A stretch of DNA of 64,000 bases, taken from Deroplatys truncata. Lineage: Eukaryota > Arthropoda > Insecta > Mantodea > Mantidae. This document shows positions 38,501 to 50,500 of the stretch, in pieces. The notes beneath the pieces are model-generated. The model was not told where the DNA came from and did no database searches. It saw only the letters and a program-made list of their open reading frames with translations. Location of the stretch: positions 105,978,094 through 106,042,093 of the forward strand of contig CM060975.1 in assembly GCA_030765065.1 (NCBI GenBank), written 5' to 3'. The translations under genes and the position numbers were made by a program. The first letter of the stretch is position 1; each line of letters starts with the position of its first letter.

Positions 38501-41500
38501 ACCACAATATGTATGCAGATGATGATGCTGTGTGGAACATCCATCCACCACTACCATCTAACACACGTGCCAGGAAGAGGAATATTGTTATACATTCCCC
38601 AGATATAAACAAGCATTCAGTATGCAACAACAAAAGTGAAATGTTGGCATATGTTTTTCCTGGACAGTGTTTTGCAAAAAAATAGTGGAATACACCAATT
38701 GAAGCTTGTAAAAATTTGAGAAAACTACTCAAGAGAAAGTGATGTATTACTATAGAAGAAATGAAGGCTGTATTAGGACTGCTTTACCTTACAAGCATGT
38801 TGAAAACATCCCATCAAAATGTCACTGACCTTAGGCTACAGATGGTACAGCTCCAGAACACTTTCATCTTACTATGAATGCAACAGGTTTCTGCTAATTC
38901 TTAAAGCACTTCACTTTGATGATGTCATGACAAGGCCCGCATGAAAATTTGTGGACAACCTTGCTCCAATAAGAGATGTTTGAGGAATTTGTATCAAGAA
39001 CCCAGGAACATTACCGCATTGTGGAGTATTTGACAATTGATGAAATGTTGGAATCTTTCCAAGGGAGGTGTAAATTTAGGCAGTATATTCCTAGAAAACC
39101 ATGCAAATACAGAATCAAAATATTTGCCTTGGTAGTTGCCCTCATGTCCTATACAGCAAACATGGAAATATGAGTAGCCTAATATCAAACCTGGACATCC
39201 ATTCTCTCATTCAAAATTTAGTTAGTAGTGTATTCTGATAGGTTTCTTTTCCGTTCTTTTCAGTGGTGACTTCCTTTAGTTTAAAAAATGGTCACAAATA
39301 TGGTTAAGTGTTGAAAGTTCACTATTTACTTAAAAAATGGACGCCTACACAATTACTTAAAGAACCAATGGTAATACTGAATAAGATCACATGATCTTCA
39401 AAACAGAAATGGTGACACCTTATGCCGGCTGTTAATATGTTAGTTCAGGTTTTAGGAATTTTTGAACTGATACTACGAATAATAAAAAGTGCGTAAGTAA
39501 AATGGAGCAAAAGTTTCATCAGTCACTGAAGGAAATGCCAGGGAGAGATTACGACAGCTGGAAAAGTGCAAAAGGAATATAGAAAAGAGGCTAATGGCTT
39601 GCAAGCTACACTGCTCTGTGTTTTTGTTTATTACATGATTGTTGACGGGAATTTGTATGTCATAAATAAAAATAGGGAAAAATCTGATGAGAATTTTAAC
39701 TGGTCATGTGTTGAGACATTTTGGAGATATCAAGGCCTGAAAATTTAGTATATGGCTATCATGCTAACTGAGAAAAAGATGAACTATTAATCATTACTGA
39801 CTGCCTCTCCATTTTTAAGGTATAATACACTTTAAAATGAGAGGTCCTGAGTTCGATTCCTGGCTGGAGAATTTTTATTTAATTGGCACTATTTCCTATC
39901 CTCCCTCGAGACACTTTAAGTATGAATGAGAGAGTTACTATGTGAGAGTGTGAGTGGGAGAAGCAGGAAAGAGATTCAAGTTAAAATAAAATCCAACAAG
40001 TAGAACCAACAATGTAAATATATAAACATCTTTAGTGGAGTTAATCCTTTTCCAAATTCAAAGCTGCTGATATAACTTAGATGTCATTGGAATAACAAAC
40101 ATGTTGATTAACTCCGTGGTGTCAGGATAGCGTGTCTGCCTCACATTCAAGTGGTTCCAAGTTCAAATCTCAGTTAAGATGTTACCTGGATAAGCTTTTT
40201 TTTTTTTTTAATATTGGGTAACTCTTAAGATCTAGGGACCCCTGGTCCATTTGAGCGTCATTTCAGCCATTTTGTTTATTCATTCGATATGACTTACCCG
40301 GTTAAGGAATGTTAAACTGAAATAAAAAGAAAGAAGTTTGCTACTAGTTCTGTTACTAGCTTCCCCCCTCTTTTGTATAATTTCCTCGAGTGTTGCTATG
40401 TACTTACTATCCCTGTATGACAATTTATTTATTATTTTTATAGTGGTTTTGTTGTTACTTGTGTCCGGGTATTCTGCTAAAGGTCTCCCCGAGAATCTTA
40501 CGTGTAATCACAGGATTGGTTATCAGTGCTCACTACTAATGATGTCAGATATCAATGGTTTTCACAACACTTTTTACCCCATCCCTGAAAAGAGTAAGCA
40601 AGATGCATTCATTCACAAATGTTGCTGTGCTGAAACACTCAACCCTAAGAGGAAAAAGAAGAGTTGCTTAAGTGAAAATCAACCACCTTCAAAGACGCCA
40701 TTGTCAACCATTCTGGTAACAATCGGTAAGTCTGTCGTGACCCATTCCTTAAAGTGTTGACACCAATAAGAAAGCACAGGATTATAGAGGTGTTCAAAAC
40801 CTTCAAGAAAGACAACTCCCGTGTTCTATTAGAAACTCGAGGTGGAAATCACAAAGAAATCAAATTTTGACTCCTTAGAGAAGCAGTGAAGACTTCATTT
40901 GCAGTTTAAATCCTGCAAATCACATTATGCAAGAGCAAAATCATCTTGTGTTTATCTAGTCAGATCTCAGCATTAATAAATGTTGGAAAATGTTTAATGC
41001 AGAAAGAGACGAATAAGAGAAAGACACTCAGACTTCTCTTAGAAAAATATTCTGCTCATAGTTTAACATAGAATTTTTTCTTACCCAATTGTTCGCGAAT
41101 GTAGCACATGCATTGAATTGGGTAACAGAATTTCAACAGAACAAAATGAAACTCAGGAATCAGGGCTGAAAGTGAAATTGGAGTTACATAAAAAAACAAG
41201 CACAAACATTTTTTCAGCACAAGCGTAAAAAGCCAGTAGGTTGTTTTATCTTGAGCTTTGATTGTCAGAAGAATCTTGTTCTCTTCAAGGTAACAGATCA
41301 GATTGCCTACTACTCCAAGCAGCATTACTGCTACAATGTTGTAGTTTTAAAGGTTTCTCACCTAATTGCCTGAACCCTGCTAATGTATCGATTTATAGCT
41401 GGACTAAAGATGAAGGTAAGAAATCCTCAAATGAAATGGCTTTCATCATATAAATTAGATGAAAGCTGAAGATCTCTAGATTATTACACCATCTGCCTAG

Positions 41501-44500
41501 TGGCTGATGGATGTGCAGGACAAAACAAGAATATCAATGTTTTAACCTTGTGTAACAAGTTTCTCGCTAGCTGTGCACCAGAGAATTTAATGAAGATTGA
41601 AATAGTCTTCCCAGTTACTGGTGAATCTTTCCTGCCCTCAGATAGTGTGTTCAGTCTGATAGAAAGAGATCTAAGAAAAAAGGATATCATCATCGATCAA
41701 TAAAGAAAAAAATCATAAAGTTTTTGAGAAAATGGAACTCTAGAGTTGATTGGAAGGGATTGGGTGCCTTAAAATTGGAAAGAATAAGCCAAGAAGCATG
41801 TGAAGTCAGCAAGCCAGCTCCACTTCGAACTGTCAATGTGTAGGCGCATAATTTTCTGGAAAACTAGGACAAGCAATGTGGTAAACAAAGGAGAACTTAC
41901 AACATACAATGGAGCAGAAAGACCAATTTCCAAAGTCAACAGCAAACCTGAGAGATAAACCCTCTGAATATTCCTATTGGTGTACCATTCAAAGCTGAAA
42001 AAATTCAAGATGTTGACAGGTTGCTTGAACATTTTGTAGAAAACTGGAAAGTTCTCACTCTTGAATGGTACAAAAATGTACTGCAGATACCACTTTATCT
42101 GCCAGATTTGCCCAATCAATATGAATCTGAAACGCAGTAGAAGATTTGGACAGTGATCTCGTTTTAATGTCTTTCAGATGAAATTTACATCTATTTGGAC
42201 TTTAAATATATAAATATTAGTAAAAGTTTTAATTTCCTCTGGAAATTTTTTATGCAATATAGAAACTGAAGAAAGCTTGATTACTATACCTGTAAATTAA
42301 CAGAAAATTTCATAAGTTATTTAAAGTTACATCTTATTTTGTTTGTGGTATTGAAAATATAGTTAGATTATTGTAGTTAGTTTTACATTTATTCAATAAT
42401 ATAAGAAGCTTATGAAATTTAAAATGTAATGTAAAACATTTTTTACAACATAAACATCATCTTCTTAAAATTCCCGTGATTTTCCAGCTATACTCTTGGG
42501 AATAGACTGATATCACTATGAAATGAATTTTGCAAGTACATTTGCATAAAAAAAGGGACACCTACAAGCCTCTTCACATAAAAGATGTGTTTCAAAGACG
42601 GACATCTGTATTTTTAAAGCTAATTTTAACTCATTTAATTGTGTACATTGATATTGGTTATTTGGCAGTACCATTCCTGAGATGCAAAAAGTAGTATGAG
42701 AATATGTGAGCTCTAGATTTATCTCATTTGTTTACAAACGACAGATGTCCATCTTTGATATTAGGCTACTCATATATCCTGGTGGGCAGCCTGAAGAATG
42801 CCCCTTTGCAACAGACATGAGACCAAGTGCTGTTGTAAAAAAAAAAATGGTTTAACCCATTGAGGGCACTGGACGAAATGTAACTATGGTCAGTGGTTTC
42901 AGTTCTTTGCGCAGAGTGAACTGGTTCATTAGAAAAACCTAACACTTGCAGGAATGATCAGGAAAAACAAAAAATAAATTTCTACTGTCATGGTAAATAT
43001 TCGAAACAGACTGGTACTTTTTTGCTTTTGGGGACCAGGGAACTCTTGTATCTTACGTCCCAATAAAAGCACAAAATATCCTTGTTATTTCAGGAATTAT
43101 ACTGATTTCACTAGAGGTGACACTTGTATGCCTGAAACATTCACTTTCAATAACATGACAAAAGGTGGAGTAGACATTGTTGATGAGCTAAATCAAAATC
43201 TTTGGTTGCAAGGATTTGTTTTTGCTGGCCACTACATATCTTCTTTTCCCTTATGGATGTCACAGGAATAAACACAGGTTATTTACTTCTCAAATACTGG
43301 TGTGGCCATACCCAGATGAATGCCCCTTAAGAACCTTGCTCTTCTTTTACAACACCACACATCGGAACTTCAAGTACATCCAGAGCAGAGACTCAACATA
43401 AAAAGTTGTGACAACTAATATGCCCAACACCGGTACTGGAAAAGAGATATGTGCCTTGTGCCCTAATAGAAAAATTTGCAAAACAACATTAAGATGTGCT
43501 GAATGTAATTTACCCATCTGTAGAGAGCACACAATTACATTGTGTAAGAGATGTCATAGAAACGAAGCCAATTCTGAAGACTCTAATGCACTTCTCAAAA
43601 CATTCAGTGAAAACTTTCAGTAACAAAGTCAGTGATTAAAAAAAACAAACAAACAAACAAAAAAAAGAACAAAAAAGGACAGGTGTGAATATGGTGAATA
43701 AATTGCCTTACAACTAAGGTCATACTATATACAATGTAGGAGATAAAAACAAACTTAATAGGAAATGTAGTGCGGTTACTTTAATTGTAAACTGTGTAAT
43801 TAAGATTTTGCCATGTTTTACATGACTTTATATATATATATATATCATGCTTTTTAGGAGCTGCAGACCAACGAACTCCAGATATTTTTAGTGCATAATG
43901 TTCTTTGTAATGTGCTTTACTAGAGTAGGTATAGTTATGTGAGAAAATGTATGAAGTCTGTCATAAGAATCTTATAACATTTTGTTTGAAACAGTATTTT
44001 ACTGCAAATAAAGAAAGTGAGTTAAATATTAATAAAAGTGAACTATAATATCACTTCTTTAAAGTAAAAGTTATGTCCTGTTCTCAGTATTGAACTGGTT
44101 ATACGAGGTGTGATCAAAAAGTTTCCGGAATGATGTCATAAATACTACACAACAGTTTGTTTTGTCTAATCTGCACGTCACCCTCGAAGTAGTCTCCTTG
44201 GGAGTTGATACAAATGTCCCAGTGCTTCTGCCACTGCTGGAAGCACCTCTGGAAGTCCTCTTCTTTCAACATGTTCAGAGCCCTCTGTGATTCGCAATGG
44301 ATAACATCAGTGTCCTCAAAACGGTGTCTTTGGAGCCGCATTTTAAGTCGCTGGAAATGAAAAAAATCCACTGGTGCCAAATCTGTAGAATAGGCGGGAT
44401 AGGGAACAGTATTCATCCTATTTTTATCCAAAAATTGGCAAACAGAAAGGGCTTTGTGCGCGGGCGCATTGTCATGAAGCAGGAACCAGTCACCACTCCT

Positions 44501-47500
44501 CCATTTCTTCAGCCACTTGCGTCACACATTCTCCCTTAAACTTTGCAGCACTTTTTTGTAGAACACTTGATTCACTGTTTGACCCTGTGGCACAAATTCC
44601 TTATGTATAATGCCGTTAATGTCAAAAAACACAATCATCATTGACTTCACTTTGGATCGAACTTGTCTGGCCTTTTTCAGGTGTGGAGATGAAGGATTCT
44701 TTCATTGTGAAAATTGTTGCTTCGTTTCTGGATCGTACCCATAAATCCATGTTTCATCACCAGTAATAATTTTCTCCATAAACTTTGGGTCATTTTGTAG
44801 CTGTTCTTTAAGATCTATGCAGCAATCACACGGCTTTCCTTTTGGTCATTTGAAAGCAGGTGGGGCACAAACTTGGCAGCAATTCTTCTCATGTCCAAAT
44901 TGTCTTTCAAAATGCTTTGAACACTTCCAAAAGGAGAGTCCTAATGAGTCAGAAAGTGCTCTTATTGTAATGCGGCTATCATTTAAGACCATTTCCCTTA
45001 CCTGATTGATATTTCCATCAGTTTTGCTGGAACAGGGTCGCCCCAAACGATCTGCATCTTTAACTGTTGTCACACCACTTTTAAATTTCGAAAACCACTC
45101 AAATGCTTGAGTTTTGCCCATAACTTCCTCCCCATAAGCTGTTCTTAACATTTCATAGGCTTCTTTTGCAGTTTTACCGAGTTTAAAGCAAAATTTGATG
45201 TTCTTCTTTGTTCTTCTTAATCTGACATTTTTGCTTCGCGGAAAAATCACAGCACATGCAAAACACATGTTCACTTCAGAGTGTCTACCTCATCACTGCA
45301 TGGTCATAGGAAGTCACATGACCTCTCACTTTTATTGGGAAGGAACACTGCATGTACAGTCTGGGTAAGAATTAAAGAAATCTCAGCATTAGCATTGTTG
45401 TGAAGCCATTCCGGAAACTTTTTGATCACACCTCGTATGTAATAAAGGAAGTCTTGAAAAACATGTTTGAAAGAAGAGGAGATTTAAATTTACTAAACCT
45501 TGCCCTTGAATAGCAATGTTAAAACCTTGTTCAGTACTGTGCTGCCACATTCTCACATGTCAACCAATGGCAGGTTAATATTTTTAGATCGCATAACATT
45601 CACAGCTCATTCGTTGTTGACATCTTATGTTTAAGAAGGTCAGTTTCAAGCCCTATTAAGTTCACCGATGTAAATTTTTCAGGAGAAAAGAAAAACTGTT
45701 TATATGTAAACTAAAGTAGGTAAATTAAAATACTAAAATTATTAATAACCAGACAAATTCATTTATCAGAATCAATCATATTTGAAATCACTTGCACTAT
45801 AAAGTGCCCTAAAATTCATAAAATATCTTGGAACATAATAAGGTTTGACATGAACATAAGAAATAGAAAAAAATTCTTACTTCAGTATTTGTGAAATTTC
45901 AAAGTAAATTATGTAGATAGTAAGTAGCAGTATTGGAATTATTCCTAGCTAATATTGACTCTCATATTGTTCAATAAAGCTAAATTTGTATACATTACCT
46001 ATAGTGTTTATCCAAAAGTTTTCTGCTTATCTTCTGAAAATTTTGTTTAAAGAAATGGACAAAAGTAACAACAATAATGGTTAAATAATGTGACAATGTT
46101 CCTTCAGTATCTTAACAATGCAGAACACTACTCTCTTCAAACACTTGCCGTTCCTCCAAGTGACTGACAACAGTAGTCAGTGCTGTAAATTGAAGCCAGT
46201 TTTTCTCAGTGCAGGAAATTTGACACACATTAGAATGAACACCTAATATAAATTTGTTTTGAACAGAATAGAATTTAATGCAGACAAAGATTTGGACATA
46301 ATACAATTTGCCATGAACACCCAGTTTCATGCATCTTTTTGAAGGGGATTTTCATTTCATTTTTATTGATCCAGTTAATTGTTACGTACAGAAGTTCAGT
46401 CAATGTTGGACACGTCAAAGTAAGATAACAAAATATTTACGAGATATTACACTAAAATTAATAAACCAAAATATGTATAAGTTTACAAAAAAAAATTATG
46501 ATTACATATGTACAAAAGGTGCAATCAATGCTGGACACATCAAGGTAAGTTTACAAAATATTAAAAAATTTATACCAAAAATATGCATAAGTTTCCAAGA
46601 ATAAATTACAATTACATGTTAAAGTACTTATAAATTCTCTTTAGTTAAGAATTCTTGAATAGAGTAAAAGTAGTGGTTAATCAGATATGCCTTTAAAGAG
46701 AATGAGAGTATTTTCTTGCTTAATTCCTTTCATAGATTTTGGTAGATAGTTGTATATCTTCAGTCCAGAATGTAATATACTTTTTTGGCACAGAGTGATA
46801 TTATGTTGAGAAATATGTAGATTATTGGTTTGCATTGTATTATGCTGGTGCACTGTTTCGTTCCTCATGAAGGGAGAATCTGTATTGTTTGTAGTTTTGT
46901 GGATGAACATTATTGTTTCAAATATATAGATGCAAGGGAGTGGAAGTAAGTTTAATGATTTAAGCAGGGGTTTACATGATGATCTTAAACTTGCCCCAGT
47001 CATGGCTCGAATTATTTTCTTTTGCATTATAAAGCTTGCTGCTGATTCATCCCAGAATATTATGCCATTTCGTAATAAAGAATGGACGTATGCAAAATAA
47101 GCCATTCTGGTGGTCTCTATCCTTGTGCTTCCTGCTAATATTTGCATCATGTAACATGCTGTGCCTAGCTTTTTATTTATATGACTTATGTGGTTTTCCC
47201 ATTTCAAATTGTTTTGGACCCAAAGACCACTTTCTCGATAGTCTGGTTAAAAAGTTGGATTTGGGGAGCTAGATATTCATTATTTGCTTTCGTGTCCATT
47301 GCAATCGTCTTGCTGATGTTTATTATAAGGTTGTTTTGCGTGAAATAATTAGCTATTTTGTCTGATATTTGATGAACTGACTTTAGAAAGTTATCTTTCT
47401 TGTTTGACCTGATAAGAATATTCGTATCATGAGTAAACAGAAAGGACTTGCGTGAAGGTCGTCTAAAGCAAAGTCATTTATAAAGAGCAGAAGTAGTATT

Positions 47501-50500
47501 GGACCTAATGCGGGACCTTGAGGTACTCCTTAGGTAATCGCAAGGGAACTTGATCTGTAGCTTTTTAGCTCATAGTTTCCTCTGTGTTTAATTTGTACAA
47601 GCTGTTTCCTGTGGCATAAATATGAATTGATCCACTCGTGAGGTAACCCTCTAATTCCATAATTTTCTAGTTTTGGTAGTAGCTTTTTGTGGTCAATTGT
47701 ATCAAAGGCTTTTGACAGGTCTAAAAATATTGCAGAGATATGGTCTTTTACATCATTGGCCCTGAGGGACTTGCACATAAAAGAGAATATAGCTGTTTCA
47801 GTAGAAGTTACTTCTAAAGCCATGTTGGTTGCTAGATAACAGGTTATTTGTTTCTAAGAAGCTCAAAAGTCGCTTATAAAAAAGCTTTTCCAAAATTTTA
47901 GAGAATACTGATAGTAAAGCAATGGGTCTGTAGCTTTCCATATTATTTCGTTCCCCTTTTTCGTATAGCGGTTTAACGATAGCTGTTTTTAGACAGGTGG
48001 GAAAAACTCCACTGCTAAAGGATTCATTGCATAAGTATGTTAATGGCTGGACAATTAGTTGAATACATTGTTTAATAAGGAAATCTGGTATCTCATCTAT
48101 TCCAGCTGAATATTTTGGTTTTAGGTCCTTTATTATTTGCAGAATTTCTGATTCGGTTGTATGGGCAAGGAACAGTGAATCTTTAATCTGACCGCTAGTT
48201 TTGACAGTTATAGGTGCATTTGTAGTTTGTTTACTATGTTCTCTTAGGTTTTTTGCTATATTAGTGAAATAAGTGTTGAAGGAGTTAGCTATATCAGTAG
48301 GGTCTATGATATAATTACGTTTTCTTTTAAGGTAATGTTACTGGGCTGAGGTAGAATACCTGTAGTTTCTTTTTTAATTACTTGGCATATAGCCTTTGAT
48401 TTATTATTCGCTGTTTTGATTATTTTGTCATTTGCTTGACGTTTGGCTTCTCTTATAACCCTAGTTAGTATTCTTTTATAGTTATTATAATAATTTTTTA
48501 ATGTGGGGCTTAAGGAGTGGGATTTTAATAGACTATGTAAGTAGCATTTCTTTTCGCACAATTTTTTTTATACCAGAAGTAATCCAATGATTACTATTAT
48601 TATCACAATGTTTCTTAACTTTTTTCAGTGTGAAGGCTACATTTAAGTAGAATTGAAGTGTTTGGATGAAAGAGTCAAATTTGCTACAGACAGTGCCTTC
48701 GTATATTCCTTCCCAAGATTCTTTACTGATTAGATGTAAGAAATAGTGGATATTTTGGTCATTTATTACTCTTTTCTTTATGACAACTGTGGCTTGAGTC
48801 AATCCATTTATAATTGGAAGCATTAGTGATTGAGCAATGTGATCACTTAGTCCTAAGTCAAGAACCTCAGCTTTACACATATGAGTGTCAAAGTTTATAA
48901 ATATTTGGTCTAATAGAAATGAGGAGTGTTGCGTGACTCATGTGGGCTGGAATGTAGTTTGTTCAAGATGTAAGTTGCTAATAAGTTTGTCAAAATAGAT
49001 ACAGTGTTAGATTTACTATTAAAATCGATATTAAAGTCACCACAAATAATAAATTTTGTGTTATTATCGTTATTTTGTTTTAATGCTATATCAAGTTTAT
49101 TAAGAAAGGCCTTAATATCATTTCCAGGGGACCTATATATGCATATGATTTTGATGTTAGGATTTAACAATTTAATACCGGGGCATTCAAATTTTTTTTC
49201 TGTGGTTATATTTTGCAGGTTGTTAAAAATCTTAAACTCTAAGCCGTTCTTTACAAAAATACAGGTTCACTCTCCTTTAAAGTTGGATCTGCAAGAAAAT
49301 GCTGCAAGTGTAAAGTTGGATAACTTAATTAGTCTTAAACTATCCTCTCTGAGCCAGCGTTTGCTGAGGCAAAGAATGTTTGCTTTTTAATTGTGTTGAG
49401 AGTAAGATATCTAGCTCGTTAATTTTATTGCCTAGGGATTGGACGTTTTGATGGATGAGTTTTAGGCATAGCTGAGTAACCAGCTACCTTTTCCTCTTTC
49501 ATCATTGATGGTTGACCTAGGTTCTGAAATGTGTCTTGTTGATCCATAAGAAGATCAGTCCTTCTGGAGTTGATTTCAGGTGTAGCCTCGAGTATCCTGC
49601 CAGTCGATTTAAGTTCACATGGATTTTGATTTGTATTTTTTGTCACTATTGAATCATCCACCACACAATTTATTCGTTTCCCTCACGCACTGAATTAATT
49701 GCTTCACATAACAATCTTCCAAATTTGGAGGATCCTTTGTGGTTAAGATGAACTCCGTCTCTTCCAAACTCGTGATCTGCCAACTATAAGTTCTCATCAA
49801 CAAAGGTACACTGTTTAGTAGAGCATAGCCAATTTAGCTCTTTGTTGATTCGCATTGTTTTTCTCGTAGTCATACTTCGCCGCCTGAGTATTCCACTAAT
49901 AACTATTTTGGCATCGGGTGTTTCGGATCTTATGTAGTTCACGAGGTCCATTGTGTCTCCCATGATTTCTTCTGCTGAAATCCCTGGAATTATATCATTG
50001 GTCCCAGCATGCATGACTACAACGCTGGGGTTACACCCTTTTAGTTTAAGGTACTCAATTTGATGATGTACTTCATTTAGTTTGATACTGGAAAAGCATC
50101 GTACGTCATAACCTTGATCCTTACATAGCTGTCCTGAGAATTTTAACATCGAGTCGCCTACAACTAAAACGTCTGGTGCCTTTTTATTTTCTTTGGTAGC
50201 ACGGCTTTTCATATTAGTTTCACTTCTGTTTTTGTTATCTACCAGCACATTAAACCTGTTTTTTACCTGTATTTCACAACTGCCGTTCATATGCTGTGCT
50301 CGATTATTTCGAGTAGCGTCTTTTATGATTATATGCTACCTCTGTGAATCCTTTGTCCATAGCTGTTAATTTTGCTTGGAGGGCAGCCTTAGTTTCTTGC
50401 AATTCTGTATTTACTTTCTTCAGGTCATGAATTTCTCTTTCCAGAGAACTAGCATTTGATCGTCCTTGATGTTTGCTAATTTTTCTGTTTTCAAAGCATA

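Larger units (their letters stand above)
39172..42771 (+). mobile_element. 3600-bp DNA transposon (Sola-like) inserted in piggyBac
   Basis: GAGTAGCCTAATATCAAA at 39172 is perfectly inverted at 42754-42771, and with two mismatches the match extends through TGGACATC. ATAT (39168-39171, 42772-42775) is a 4-bp target duplication. Removing the insert restores the piggyBac reading '...[14 protein letters not shown]', which proves the insertion. Inside, about 40930-41740 encodes a broken transposase with '[20 protein letters not shown]' and '[20 protein letters not shown]' with '[14 protein letters not shown]', a DDE-type core (D.C.GQNKN; GHSF-like) seen in Sola-like families of arthropods. 4-bp duplication fits Sola; exact family unverified. 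Confidence 0.85.

Noticed and set aside
42851-42875. TTAACCCATTGAGGGCACTGG as a piggyBac terminal repeat at a TTAA site
   Set aside because: In frame it reads [10 protein letters not shown], a conserved internal piggyBac protein block, so it is coding sequence.
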